A stretch of DNA of 37,914 nt. Origin: a virus. The DNA lies in the IMG/VR virus record IMGVR_UViG_3300048839_000454, positions 1-37,914 of that record; one strand, 5' to 3'. Within the stretch, counting starts at the first letter, position 1. The number at the start of each line of letters is the position of its first letter. Positions 28,082-36,274 of the stretch are shown here, in pieces. Below the pieces are notes generated by a model, which saw nothing but the letters and a program-made list of their open reading frames with translations, was not told where the DNA came from and did no database searches. The position numbers were made by a program, and so were the translations under genes.

Positions 28082-30190
28082 ATGGGCATTATTCAGGACG
28101 TTCGGGCAAAGCATCCAGAATACAATGATATGTCGGATGCGGACTTGGCAGACAAGCTCTACACCAAGTTCTATTCTGACATGCCAAAGGCCGAATTCGA
28201 TAAGCGGGTCGGAGTGCAACCGCAGGGACCGCAGCTTTCAGAGCTTGATAAGAGCATGGATGCGCGGGTCAGGAAAGAAGCTGATGCCGGTCTGGCTCCG
28301 CGTCCGTCTCCCGTGCAGTACACGCCGATTGGCTCATGGGTAGATGAAGGCGCCGCGTTGCTCGATACAGGGCTTGGGAAGATCACGGGCGGCAAGTTTG
28401 GCGCTCAATCCTATGAAGAAGCCAAGGCCTACCAGAACGCACGACAGAGGTATATCGACGCCAACGCCAGCGGTCTGCAAAAGGGCGCGGCCATGGTCGG
28501 CGGCGTGCTGGCTTCGCCCGCTGGACCAGCCGTAAATATTGCCAAAGGGACATCACTTCTCCCGACGATGGCGAACGCTGCGGCAACGGGCGTCGCCTAT
28601 GGCGGCCTGTATGGAGCAGGCGAAGGTGATAGTGCAGGGGATAGAGCTGTCAATGCCGGGACTGGCGCCCTGATTGGTTTGGGGACAGGACTTGCGGTCG
28701 CTCCCATCGCGCGCGGCGTTGGGAACGCCATCGAGTACGCCAGAAACAGGTCTGTTCCTGTTCCGAACGCCCTGGCAAACCTGGAGCGCGGCGCTGTCAA
28801 TCGTGTCGCTGACGACATGCGCACCGATGGCGTAACGCCATGGGCGTATACAAGACAGACAAACGAACTTGGCGATTTTGGCATGCTGTCCGACATGGGT
28901 GAAAACCTGATGGCATCGACGGAAACGCTTGCTCAGACACATGGCCCGCAGCTTCCCATAGTGCGCCAGGCCTTGCGCGCGCGGCAGCAAGGGGCGCCGA
29001 CACGCATCAGCAACGCCCTTGACGCCAATCTGGGGCAGGCAGGCAATCTCGCGGATGACGTTCAGAGGGCCCGTCAAGCGTTCAATCAGCAGGCTCGCCC
29101 GCATTATGAGCAGTTCCACGCCACATCCATTCCGGTAACGCCAGAACTTGCCGAAACAATGGGCCGCATTCCGACGAGTGCATTCCGGGAGGCACAGGAA
29201 ATGGCGCGCCGTGAAGGCGTTCGCCAGCAGTTCAGGCTGCGCCCATTCGATGAGCCGATGACGCGTATGACTGGGGTGCGCGGGATGCGCCCTGAACAAG
29301 TTCCGACTGGCCTGGAATACGATTATCTCAAGCGCGCCGTTGACGACATGGCCGGGGCAGCGCAGCGGTCTAACCCTGGCGGCCATGAAGCGAAAATCCT
29401 GTCAGGTCTGGCGCGCGACCTTCGCAACGGCGTCGATAATGTTTTGTCCCCTGGCGCACCAGATCAAAGCCCGTGGGCGATTGCGCGGTCTATCTCTGGT
29501 GAGGGTCTGGAAGGACGCGAAGCAGCGAAGCTCGGCAGCACAGTGTTCTCCGGCAAGCGTGATCCTTACATCGTTGCGGATGAGCTGGCGGGGCTTTCGC
29601 AGCATGGCCGCGCCATGTACCAGCAGGGGGCTCGCAATGATTTGCGTGTTCAAATGGGACGCGCCGCAACGAACTTCGGCCCTCGTGGTGACGCTGCCGC
29701 GCGACGCTCTCTGAATTCAGACTTTGCCAACGAGAACATTCGGCAGATTGCAGGGCCACGCGCTCAGCAGGAGATTTCGCGTAGAATACAGGCTGAGAAC
29801 CGCATGGCGGAAACCTTCAATCAGGCCATGATGAACTCTGCAACGGCGCGCCGTTTGACAGGACGGGAAAAGCTTCCATGGGGAGCGGGGCGGGAAGTTT
29901 CAGCCGATGCGCCGCGTTCGTTTGGTGAAGCCGCTTTTGCCATCGCCAAGCGCGGCATGAATGCGCTTATGAATGGTGCTCTTGGCGAGCGCGCCGGACG
30001 GATCATGGCGGATCAAGCCAAGCTGCTGGTGGCGAGAGGTATTCAGCGCGATCAATACGCTTCCGCATTGATGCAGCTTGCCCAAACGCGAGGCCTTTCT
30101 GCGCAACAGCGGCAAACGGTCGATATGATGTTGAGAGCGGTTGGCGGAAACGTGCGTGCGCCCGCTATCGACGCCGTAACCAGTCAATGA
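28082..30190 (+). CDS. gp16-like ejection protein
   Basis: A 702-residue protein opening with VRAKHPEYNDMSDADLADKL, the small helical domain found at the start of many internal virion proteins. A glycine/alanine-rich hydrophobic stretch near residues 140-220 (MVGGVLASPAGPAV, LIGLGTGLAVAPIA) may insert in the membrane. The rest is helical and basic. Third ejection protein, longer than P22 gp16 (609). Its last 26 bases overlap an antisense ORF. Confidence 0.82.
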   Translation: MGIIQDVRAKHPEYNDMSDADLADKLYTKFYSDMPKAEFDKRVGVQPQGPQLSELDKSMDARVRKEADAGLAPRPSPVQYTPIGSWVDEGAALLDTGLGKITGGKFGAQSYEEAKAYQNARQRYIDANASGLQKGAAMVGGVLASPAGPAVNIAKGTSLLPTMANAAATGVAYGGLYGAGEGDSAGDRAVNAGTGALIGLGTGLAVAPIARGVGNAIEYARNRSVPVPNALANLERGAVNRVADDMRTDGVTPWAYTRQTNELGDFGMLSDMGENLMASTETLAQTHGPQLPIVRQALRARQQGAPTRISNALDANLGQAGNLADDVQRARQAFNQQARPHYEQFHATSIPVTPELAETMGRIPTSAFREAQEMARREGVRQQFRLRPFDEPMTRMTGVRGMRPEQVPTGLEYDYLKRAVDDMAGAAQRSNPGGHEAKILSGLARDLRNGVDNVLSPGAPDQSPWAIARSISGEGLEGREAAKLGSTVFSGKRDPYIVADELAGLSQHGRAMYQQGARNDLRVQMGRAATNFGPRGDAAARRSLNSDFANENIRQIAGPRAQQEISRRIQAENRMAETFNQAMMNSATARRLTGREKLPWGAGREVSADAPRSFGEAAFAIAKRGMNALMNGALGERAGRIMADQAKLLVARGIQRDQYASALMQLAQTRGLSAQQRQTVDMMLRAVGGNVRAPAIDAVTSQ

Positions 30191-30395
30191 TTTTGTGGAA
30201 GTCTTTGCGGTCTTCCTCGTTCCCAACGAGATAGGCCAGCACGAAAGGCCATATCAACATGGCCGATATGAGTAGCCACGAGCCGCTTGTGATCAGTGTT
30301 TTCAGGAAGTTCGCATAAAGAAACGCGAACGCGAAAAGCACGATCAAGAAGATAAGTTTCACCTTCCTAAAATCCCGGTAGGAACGCAAGCACAT
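30165..30395 (-). CDS. Antisense two-span membrane protein, candidate superinfection-exclusion moron
   Basis: A 76-residue ORF on the strand opposite the late operon, in a 203-bp gap between the gp16-like gene and the fibre. Two strong transmembrane segments (LIFLIVLFAFAFLYANF, WLLISAMLIWPFVLAYLVG) and a charged tail with DFHKIIDWLRRR. GTG at 30362 (VKLIFLIV) is an alternative start with AGGA very close. No clear promoter or family. Small inner-membrane proteins in this position block DNA entry in some phages; here that is inference. Confidence 0.6.
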   Translation of the reverse strand: MCLRSYRDFRKVKLIFLIVLFAFAFLYANFLKTLITSGSWLLISAMLIWPFVLAYLVGNEEDRKDFHKIIDWLRRR

Positions 30396-31341
30396 GGCAG
30401 ACGCCGTAGCAGTCTTTACCCCTGGTCAACGCCTGACCGATACAGATGGCGTTCCGTTCGCCTCCTGCGAGGTCGCTTTCTGCGAGGCTGGAACAACCAC
30501 GCCGAAGCTCGTCTATGCCGATGCCGATCTGACGACGGAACTCGGATCGACGATCTATACGGATTCGGCAGGCTACCCCGTAACGTCCTCGGGGTCCACG
30601 ATCAAGACGCTCGTCTACACAGACACCAGCGCCTATAAGATCACGATCACCTCCGGTGGCATCACCATTGCCGAGCACGACAACGTCAAGGGCGCCGTCG
30701 TGGCCTCCGGCACCTCTGGCGGCAGCTTCCTGACACAAGACGCCGCCGATGTGCGCTATGTGCGCAATCCAAACGCGCTGTCGGCCGTTACGACGCTGAC
30801 CACGGGCGACAAGCTCTCCGCGTTCATCGCCTCTGCATCCGGAAACCGGCACATCAATTGGGAAAATCTGACCGCCGACCTGTTGGGCGAATGGCGCACG
30901 GCCGGATACATCTTTTCGGCAGGTGCGCGCATTCTGTTCCAGCAGACGACCCCGCCGACGGGTTGGACCAAGGAAACCGGCGCATCCTACAACGACGCTA
31001 TTCTAGCCTTTACGACGGGCACCGTTTCCACGGGAGGCTCGGTTGCCGTCAGCACTCTGTTTGCAAGCCAAACGCTGACCGGAACGGTCGGCAACGACAC
31101 GCCATCAATATCCAAGACGGCGGCGCATACCCATCCTGTGACGGCGGCGAATGGTGGAACGCCCGTTGCGTTTGGCGGTTCTGGCAACAACCTCAATATG
31201 GATAGCGGCAGCAATGCTGTTGGTACGACGTTGACGGCAACATCGACGGGTTCCGGGACCGCGCACAATCACTCCCTGACCATGAATGCCTTCGACATGA
31301 GCGTGAAGCGCGTCGGCGCGGTCATCGGGCAGAAATCATGA
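30394..31341 (+). CDS. Tail fibre protein with collar-like C-terminus
   Basis: A 315-residue protein. N-terminal domain FTPGQRLTDTDGVPFASCEV and YTDSAGYPVTSS resembles phage fibre head-binding domains. Mid-region ILFQQTTPPTGWTKETGASY and the end AHNHSLTMNAFDMSVKRVGA are collar-domain hallmarks of phage tail fibres. Probable receptor-binding protein in the position of P22 gp9, without tailspike-type catalytic features. Overlaps the next gene by four bases. Confidence 0.82.
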   Translation: MADAVAVFTPGQRLTDTDGVPFASCEVAFCEAGTTTPKLVYADADLTTELGSTIYTDSAGYPVTSSGSTIKTLVYTDTSAYKITITSGGITIAEHDNVKGAVVASGTSGGSFLTQDAADVRYVRNPNALSAVTTLTTGDKLSAFIASASGNRHINWENLTADLLGEWRTAGYIFSAGARILFQQTTPPTGWTKETGASYNDAILAFTTGTVSTGGSVAVSTLFASQTLTGTVGNDTPSISKTAAHTHPVTAANGGTPVAFGGSGNNLNMDSGSNAVGTTLTATSTGSGTAHNHSLTMNAFDMSVKRVGAVIGQKS

Positions 31342-31670
31342 CCTTAGAATTGCCGGACAAGGACAAGCTCTGCCACCACACCGGCTTTGAGAAGAAATGC
31401 CGGGAGCTTGTGTGCGCTGGCACCTGCAACCGATGGCGCTCGCTGCCCGGTGCTGATCCCTTCACCGGCAAGGAGCGCACGGCCTGGGGCTGCGTTGATG
31501 ATCTGGTGCTGTTTCTACAAGGCGAGGTTTTACGTCAGTCGGACGGCACCCATTCGGCCATGACACAATTCCGGGAAATGGTGTTCAACCCTGAGTACCG
31601 GGCAAAAGAACTTCAAAAACAGAGCGACGCCAAACTGATCGAGGCTCAGACATGCAGATCACAATCATAG
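31338..31670 (+). CDS. Cysteine-rich hypothetical protein
   Basis: A 110-residue protein with a cysteine cluster in its first half (CHHTGFEKKCRELVCAGTCN, then WGCVDD), likely binding zinc or iron. The second half is helical (HSAMTQFREMVFNPEYRAKE). Follows the fibre gene with an ATGA overlap. No family recognised. Confidence 0.68.
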   Translation: MTLELPDKDKLCHHTGFEKKCRELVCAGTCNRWRSLPGADPFTGKERTAWGCVDDLVLFLQGEVLRQSDGTHSAMTQFREMVFNPEYRAKELQKQSDAKLIEAQTCRSQS

Positions 31671-32176
31671 TGGAAGACAAGACGGTTATTTGCGGTGACG
31701 TGGCATCCGTGCTGCCGGATGTGGATTGGAGCGTTTTTGACGGAGACCCGGCTACCAAATGGGACGATGTTTCCGCCGTGCAGTTCAACACGGAGACGGG
31801 GAAGGGGCATGTCGAGTACCGCACCATCATCACCAGCTCGCCGATGCGTCCCAATATCAGGCCCGGCGACATGCCGATTGATGAGGCGTATTTCAATGCG
31901 GCGTTTGGCTGGATCCTGGAGCCCTACACGCAAGCCCGCGATGAGCAGGTGCGCCGTGAGCGGGAAGCCGCAGAAGCCGCCAAGCGGGCCTCTGTGAAGG
32001 CCTCTGCGGACGCTCTGGAAACCTACCGGGCCACCAAGAGCGGCGTTCCTGTCGAGGCCGCGCCGCTGGAGGACGTTGACGCATTGAAGGCCAAGCTTGC
32101 CGAGCTCGAGCGGCAGGTGTCCGCGCAGCAGGAAAGCTTCCGCCGTCTCGATCAGATTACGGGGGGAGAGGAATGA
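31652..32176 (+). CDS. Tail-fibre-assembly-like protein
   Basis: A 174-residue protein. The first 100 residues are beta-rich (MQITIIVEDKTVICGDVASV, WDDVSAVQFNTETGKGHVEY); the second half is a long charged helix or coiled coil (REREAAEAAKRASVKAS, LKAKLAELERQVSAQ). This two-part plan, right after a fibre, is like small fibre chaperones. The assignment is by layout only. ATG 31652 lies 18 bases before the previous stop. Confidence 0.6.
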   Translation: MQITIIVEDKTVICGDVASVLPDVDWSVFDGDPATKWDDVSAVQFNTETGKGHVEYRTIITSSPMRPNIRPGDMPIDEAYFNAAFGWILEPYTQARDEQVRREREAAEAAKRASVKASADALETYRATKSGVPVEAAPLEDVDALKAKLAELERQVSAQQESFRRLDQITGGEE

Positions 32177-32940
32177 CCATTCCAGCGGAAGCCGTGAGGC
32201 TCAACAAGGCCTTTGAGGGTTTCCATAAGAAACTCGCGAATGGGGATTGCACCGCCTACCAGACGTATCTTGGAAACGGGAAGTACGACATTCCTACCTG
32301 CGGTTACGGGACGACCAAGGGCGTCAAGATGGGCATGGTGTGGACTGAGGAATACGCCACGCAACGCATGATGGAGGATCTGCAGGAGGCGGCGGCGTTC
32401 GTCGACCAGTATGTGACGGTGCCTCTCAATGAGAATGAGCGCGGCGCTCTGATCCTGTTCACAAACAACTGCGGTCCCGGAAATCTCAAGAAGCTCATCG
32501 TGCCTCTGAACAAAGGCGACAGGACTGGAACCGCAAAGGCTTTCCTTCTCTATGTGAAGGCACAGGGACAGACACTTCCTGGCCTTGTTTCGCGGCGCAC
32601 GCGGGAATCAGCACTGTTCCTGAAGCCTATTGCTGCGCCCGAAGAACCCTTCATGCCGCAAACCGTGACCGCATCGGCAGAGCCCGTCAAGCCTGCCACG
32701 GCCGCTACGGCAGCAGGTGCAGCCGCCGTTGTCGCCACGCAGACCCTTCCCGGCCTTCCGATCCCGAGTGTGCCGCCAGAGATCGCAGACAGCGTGACGA
32801 ACGTCACAGCCTGGAAGACAGTTGCAGAACATGCAGGAGCAATAAAAACATGGGCAGTAGCGCAACCGACTATGGCCTTAGGTTTATCGATTACGGTCGC
32901 AGCGTTCTACCTGTACTCAAAACGCGGGCAGAGCCAATGA
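32173..32940 (+). CDS. GH24 endolysin with C-terminal transmembrane segment
   Basis: A 255-residue lysozyme. FEGFHKK gives catalytic E15, with D25 (NGDCTAY) and GYGTT at 44-48, as in T4-type muramidases. LNENERGALILFTNNCGPGN belongs to the second half of the fold. A Pro/Ala linker (about 155-225) leads to a hydrophobic end MALGLSITVAAFYLYSKRG, a probable membrane anchor with positive exit. Cleaves peptidoglycan at lysis. Followed, with an ATGA overlap, by the spanin. Confidence 0.88.
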   Translation: MTIPAEAVRLNKAFEGFHKKLANGDCTAYQTYLGNGKYDIPTCGYGTTKGVKMGMVWTEEYATQRMMEDLQEAAAFVDQYVTVPLNENERGALILFTNNCGPGNLKKLIVPLNKGDRTGTAKAFLLYVKAQGQTLPGLVSRRTRESALFLKPIAAPEEPFMPQTVTASAEPVKPATAATAAGAAAVVATQTLPGLPIPSVPPEIADSVTNVTAWKTVAEHAGAIKTWAVAQPTMALGLSITVAAFYLYSKRGQSQ

Positions 32941-33176
32941 TTGCTGGACTCCTATCTTTCATTTTTACGCCTATTGGAAGGTGGGCTGTAATCTTGTCTA
33001 TCCTTGGTATTGCGTGGATATCCATAGCCGCACATTACGAACGGAGAGGGGCAAGGAAGGTTACGGCACAGATAGAACGATCCATAGCAAAGAATTCCAA
33101 GACAGCCGACAGAGCGCGCAAATCGGTTTATAGTCTTCCAGAAGGCGCACTCATAGATTCAATGACCAGGGATTAA
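32937..33176 (+). CDS. Inner-membrane spanin-like protein (Rz-type)
   Basis: A 79-residue protein with an N-terminal membrane span (WAVILSILGIAWISIAAHYE) then a basic helical tail (RKVTAQIERSIAKNSKTADR). This topology, right after the endolysin, fits an i-spanin, which joins an outer-membrane lipoprotein to fuse the membranes at lysis. It is shorter than lambda Rz. ATG 32937 overlaps the endolysin stop; the longer frame to 32850 is a shadow. Confidence 0.68.
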   Translation: MIAGLLSFIFTPIGRWAVILSILGIAWISIAAHYERRGARKVTAQIERSIAKNSKTADRARKSVYSLPEGALIDSMTRD

Positions 33177-33658
33177 TCAAAACGACAGAATTCTTTGTGA
33201 TGAAATATTGCGGCTGCACAGTAGGCGTTGTGAGCCTCTTGTTCTGTATCGAAGGTGCCAAGGTAAAACCTTTTTCCACCAACGCATATCTTTGCTTGCC
33301 ATCCACCGTTATGAAGGAATGCGCCTTTAAGACCGTTTTTTTTCTTTTTCCTGGTGTTTGATGTGTTCTGTGATTGATTTGCTTCGCGCAAGTTTTCTAT
33401 GCGGTTATCCTGTTTATTTCCGTTCACGTGGTCAACTCCGAGATACGGAAAATACCCATTAACATACATCAAAGCCAACCTATGCGCGTAGTACCTATTG
33501 CCTAGTATGCCTATTCTTATATATCCTGTTGATGCATCAATTACCCCTGCATTTGATCCAACCAATATTTTTTTTGATGGCTTTTCCTTCCACTTGAATA
33601 CGCCAGTGTCGGCGTTGTAATCCAAAAGTTCTTTAAGCGTTTGTTGTGTGAGTTTCAT
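33173..33658 (-). CDS. AP2/HNH endonuclease, antisense, inside the lysis cassette
   Basis: A 161-residue protein. N-terminal MKLTQQTLKELLDYNADTGV, HNH core YYAHRLALMYVNGYFPYLGV, DHVNGNKQDNRIENLREA, and a C-terminal AP2-type DNA-binding segment (GGWQAKICVGGKRFYLGTFD). It lies between the two spanin genes on the other strand and shares its stop codon region with the spanin's TAA. Clearly AT-richer than flanks: recent arrival. A paralogue is at 36271. Confidence 0.9.
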   Translation of the reverse strand: MKLTQQTLKELLDYNADTGVFKWKEKPSKKILVGSNAGVIDASTGYIRIGILGNRYYAHRLALMYVNGYFPYLGVDHVNGNKQDNRIENLREANQSQNTSNTRKKKKNGLKGAFLHNGGWQAKICVGGKRFYLGTFDTEQEAHNAYCAAAIFHHKEFCRFD

Positions 33659-33675
33659 CCTTGGAGAATACCACA

Positions 33676-33858
33676 ATGACGCTAAAGACAGCAGCAATCT
33701 TGCTCGTTTTCCCGCTCTGCGGATGCTCAACGATGCAGACAGTAGATGGGAGCTGCAAAGTTTTCCGTCCGATTTCGAACTCCACAAAAGACACTGCCCA
33801 GACCCGCCGTGAAGTGATCGCGCATAACAAGGTGTATGGGGCTATCTGCAAGGGCTGA
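33676..33858 (+). CDS. Outer-membrane lipoprotein, Rz1-type spanin
   Basis: A 60-residue protein with a signal peptide ending in a lipobox (LLVFPLCGC), so acylated at Cys. The short mature part (STMQTVDGSCKVFRPISNST) ends AHNKVYGAICKG. Position after the endolysin and i-spanin, with the AP2/HNH gene inserted, fits the o-spanin. GGAG upstream of ATG 33676. Confidence 0.78.
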   Translation: MTLKTAAILLVFPLCGCSTMQTVDGSCKVFRPISNSTKDTAQTRREVIAHNKVYGAICKG

Positions 33859-33861
33859 TCC

Positions 33862-34497
33862 ATGGCTGACACCTTCACCCCGCGTGGCGCACCGGTCCCG
33901 AGCAACAGCTACGACGGCTGGGAGCTGACACACCGCCCCGCCATGCTTCCCTTCCTGGCCGAATACACCAATCCGCAAGGCGAGACGGCTGGCGGATGGG
34001 CCATGCCGAATATGGTGACAGAGCCGGTCAACGCGCTCTTCCGCCTGATGAACACGCCGGCGGGCACGATGCCAGACCCACGCGATCCGCAGAACCAGTC
34101 CGATGCCCTGACCGGTCTGATGGCGCTCTATGGCGGGAATGCGCTGAAGGGCATGGCAGGGGCAAGGGGTGCAGCCCGTGTGGCGGCAACGCTCGGGGAC
34201 ATGGAAGCGCCGCGCGCTGTGTCCTATGGCAATATGCTTGACGACGCTTTCAGCAATCCCGCCCTGCTTCGGCAAATGGATGACATCAAGCATGCCGAAC
34301 TGAACCAGCAAGCGCGCTCCCTTTACGGACGCGGCATTGATGAGCTGACAGGCTCACAAGAGGCACAGCTAAGAGGCTGGTCCGATCCTGCGCTTTGGAG
34401 CGATACCGGAAAGCCTAACCCATTAGGCGCAGCTCTCACATCAGACAATCAAGAGAACAGTCTTATGGACATCTTGAAAAAGTACGGCATTCGGTAA
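33862..34497 (+). CDS. Hypothetical protein, 211 aa
   Basis: Starts MADTFTPRGAPVPSNSYDGW, then MLPFLAEYTN and ALTGLMALYGGNALKGMAGA. Charged helical C-terminus (ENSLMDILKKYGIR). Composition resembles internal virion proteins, though it sits after lysis genes. No domain recognised. Three bases after the lipoprotein stop. Confidence 0.65.
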   Translation: MADTFTPRGAPVPSNSYDGWELTHRPAMLPFLAEYTNPQGETAGGWAMPNMVTEPVNALFRLMNTPAGTMPDPRDPQNQSDALTGLMALYGGNALKGMAGARGAARVAATLGDMEAPRAVSYGNMLDDAFSNPALLRQMDDIKHAELNQQARSLYGRGIDELTGSQEAQLRGWSDPALWSDTGKPNPLGAALTSDNQENSLMDILKKYGIR

Positions 34498-34538
34498 GCG
34501 TCCATTCTCAACCCTCCAACCAGATCGAATAACAATGG

Positions 34539-34835
34539 ATGCCATTGCAACGGGAACTTCTGAACGCGCTATCGCAAGAGCGGTCCATGCTCTTCGATAT
34601 CCTACACACAACCTATCGCACGGAGGGGAAGGTGGACAGCTTGCGGGAGCGCGTCAACAGGATCGAGGACCGGGAGCATTCGCGCGGGACTACGGTCCAG
34701 CCCGTGCCATCCCGCAAGGCATGGAGCCCGCGCGATTACATCCTGACGATTGCGGGGGGCGCGCTGGTGACAGCGGCGTGGTTCGACAAGGTGCCATGGT
34801 CAGCCGTGCAATCGCTCGTTTCCGCGCTGAAATGA
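34539..34835 (+). CDS. Hypothetical protein with C-terminal membrane span, 98 aa
   Basis: A helical N-terminus (LLNALSQERSMLFDILHTTY, VDSLRERVNRIEDRE) and one hydrophobic stretch at the end (YILTIAGGALVTAAWF). No good ribosome site at ATG 34539. Possibly a lysis accessory or holin-type protein; its position near the end of the late block fits. The other-frame ORF from 34535 is a shadow except for its last 29 residues. Confidence 0.6.
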   Translation: MPLQRELLNALSQERSMLFDILHTTYRTEGKVDSLRERVNRIEDREHSRGTTVQPVPSRKAWSPRDYILTIAGGALVTAAWFDKVPWSAVQSLVSALK

Positions 34836-35176
34836 GGTCCATGTGTCCCGGAACACGGGTGTTTTACTGGTGCGCGCTGGCGGCTTGCGTGATCGAGGTG
34901 ATGCGCTGGTCGTGGGCGTGAAAGTACCGCGAGACGCTCAAAGCAAGCGGAATCCGGTACATTGTCCCATATGGTAAGCTTATAGCTTTCATCTAACTTA
35001 TTGAAATCGTTGGTGTCCTGATTTAGCCGTTTGACTGCTGCGTCTGCCGCCTTTGCGTCAGTCTCGATACGGTCGCCCTGTGGCGTGTAGAGCGTTGCAC
35101 GGCGGCGATCCTTGCCTGTTCCGATGATGCCGACCCAACGTTTGCGGTGCTTGCCCCGTCGCCATTGGTCAGACAT
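34736..35176 (-). CDS. Integrase-like N-terminal fragment
   Basis: A 146-residue ORF. Only the first 55 or so residues look like protein: MSDQWRRGKHRKRWVGIIGT, then ATLYTPQGDRIETDAKAADA, like the arm-binding start of tyrosine integrases. No core-binding or catalytic domain (no R...H-x-x-R...Y) follows, and the last 60 residues shadow the plus-strand gene. Lies after an excisionase-like gene, as int would. Either truncated or a different small DNA-binding protein. Confidence 0.38.
   Translation of the reverse strand: MSDQWRRGKHRKRWVGIIGTGKDRRRATLYTPQGDRIETDAKAADAAVKRLNQDTNDFNKLDESYKLTIWDNVPDSACFERLAVLSRPRPAHHLDHASRQRAPVKHPCSGTHGPHFSAETSDCTADHGTLSNHAAVTSAPPAIVRM
34832..34921 (+). CDS. 29-residue hydrophobic peptide
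   Basis: MRSMCPGTRVFYWCALAACV, then IEVMRWSWA. ATG overlaps the previous stop (ATGA). One short hydrophobic span. Could be a small membrane peptide; the evidence is only the overlap. Confidence 0.35.
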   Translation: MRSMCPGTRVFYWCALAACVIEVMRWSWA

Positions 35177-35337
35177 TTTCTCTCATACTCCAATATCGTC
35201 GCCATAGGAATGCGCGTTGTCTTCGGGCCTAGCCGCATGGCCACGATACGTCCGTCCTTTATCATGTCCTCGATGCACGAACGCGAGCAAGCCCAACGGG
35301 CGGCAAGATTGGCGATCGACAGGCTTTGCAGGTTCAT
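35023..35337 (-). CDS. Excisionase-like winged-helix DNA-binding protein
   Basis: A 104-residue protein. Residues 5-48 (LSIANLAARWACSRSCIEDM, then IKDGRIVAMRLGPKTTRIPM) form a MerR/Xis-type winged helix. After ATILEYERKC the rest is Ser/Thr/Arg-rich and overlaps the next ORF. In this class of phage such a protein directly precedes the integrase. Could also be a small regulator. Confidence 0.7.
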   Translation of the reverse strand: MNLQSLSIANLAARWACSRSCIEDMIKDGRIVAMRLGPKTTRIPMATILEYERKCLTNGDGASTANVGSASSEQARIAAVQRSTRHRATVSRLTQRRQTQQSNG

Positions 35338-35378
35338 CCCCTATGTCTCCCCAGCAATGTCTGAAATGCGAAGGTCAG

Positions 35379-35576
35379 TCATTCCCCACCCCCGTCTACA
35401 GGTGTATCTGGCCTGCGGTGTACCCGAACGTTACCGGCCTTCGTTGGCTCCCACTTCGCGCCTATCAGCGCTTCAACGAGGGCCACGATCTCCGTCATTC
35501 CACGCCCCCGCCTACAGCACGTTGCCTTGATCGACTTAATCGGGATCGGTGTCGCGTATGTGATTTCGACTGTCAT
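35379..35576 (-). CDS. Hypothetical protein, 65 aa
   Basis: MTVEITYATPIPIKSIKATC, then MTEIVALVEALIGAKWEPTK. ATG 35576 overlaps the upstream stop by four bases. A 13-codon mini-ORF (MTDLRISDIAGET) lies between it and the excisionase-like gene. No family recognised. Confidence 0.6.
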   Translation of the reverse strand: MTVEITYATPIPIKSIKATCCRRGRGMTEIVALVEALIGAKWEPTKAGNVRVHRRPDTPVDGGGE

Positions 35577-35830
35577 TTGCTCTTCGCCTTTCGAGCCCTC
35601 GTGATGAATGATCCTGCGTATTCGATGGGGTGCTTGTAGCCATCCCAGAGCACGGCAACGGTGTGCGTGCAGTCGTTTTCACCGACCCAAGTATTGATGA
35701 CGGTGCCAAGCACGTTGCGGCTCTTGCGCGTCGGTAGGTTGTATTCGATTGCCTTTTGCGTCCACGTCACACGGTCACCGACTTCGAACATCTCTGTGGT
35801 CCACGGCAGGTCATTAGAGTGGGATGTCAT
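35573..35830 (-). CDS. Hypothetical protein, 85 aa, SH3-like
   Basis: EVGDRVTWTQKAIEYNLPTR, then GTVINTWVGENDCTHTVAVL and YAGSFITRARKAK. The short strands around VGDRVTW and VAVLWDG suggest a small SH3-type beta barrel. Coupled at both ends in the leftward operon. Function unknown. Confidence 0.65.
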   Translation of the reverse strand: MTSHSNDLPWTTEMFEVGDRVTWTQKAIEYNLPTRKSRNVLGTVINTWVGENDCTHTVAVLWDGYKHPIEYAGSFITRARKAKSK

Positions 35831-35958
35831 TCGTTGTCCTCATCGTCGTAGCCAATGGGCTCTACGCTCTCCGTAACGGGCGGCACCCGGCCATCGCAGG
35901 TACCGCCCTGCCAGAGATCAATCAGCGACGCGACGCCATCCCTCTGGCGTGTACTCAC
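35827..35958 (-). CDS. 43-residue protein
   Basis: MSTRQRDGVASLIDLWQGGT, then PPVTESVEPIGYDDEDNE. Starts at GTG 35958 (an ATG at 35976 is in frame) inside the end of the upstream gene; its TGA overlaps the next ATG. Fills the 87-bp space between its neighbours, with an acidic end. Unknown. Confidence 0.5.
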   Translation of the reverse strand: MSTRQRDGVASLIDLWQGGTCDGRVPPVTESVEPIGYDDEDNE

Positions 35959-36274
35959 GCTGACGGCGGATCTCATAGTTGCCAGGAGCGAACTTGATCG
36001 GAGCATGGGTGTCGTGCGGGCGCTGGTGCTCCAACACCGTGGGACGATTGACCTTGATCCAGGCTAGCAGAGCATTTGCCGGGTCCTGAAACATCTCGAC
36101 GTTTGGCGTCTTGCTCTTGCGGTCCAGCACCATTAGGTGATTGTGGCCGCTCTCGGAATGAGTGACGATCACAGCGCCGTTTTCAGGGGCAACCGGCTTG
36201 GCGGTTGCAGGGATTGCGCCGACCTTGCGGATCAACACGTCGCCCTGGGCACAGCAGTTCGTAAATTCCTTCAT
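35918..36274 (-). CDS. 'QGDVLI' family protein, 118 aa
   Basis: CAQGDVLIRKVGAIPATAKP opens it, HSESGHNHLMVLDR is the centre, and EYTPEGWRRVAD ends it. I recall this same set of landmarks as a domain that often occurs next to or within the same proteins as DUF6745. Here it is one gene after the repeat/DUF6745 gene, separated by an AP2/HNH gene. The histidine-rich centre could bind metal. No function is known to me. Confidence 0.7.
   Translation of the reverse strand: MKEFTNCCAQGDVLIRKVGAIPATAKPVAPENGAVIVTHSESGHNHLMVLDRKSKTPNVEMFQDPANALLAWIKVNRPTVLEHQRPHDTHAPIKFAPGNYEIRRQREYTPEGWRRVAD

Noticed and set aside
34922-34990. Extra plus-strand peptide ending GKLIAFI
   Set aside because: The frame reads well for 24 codons but has a stop just upstream and no start codon.
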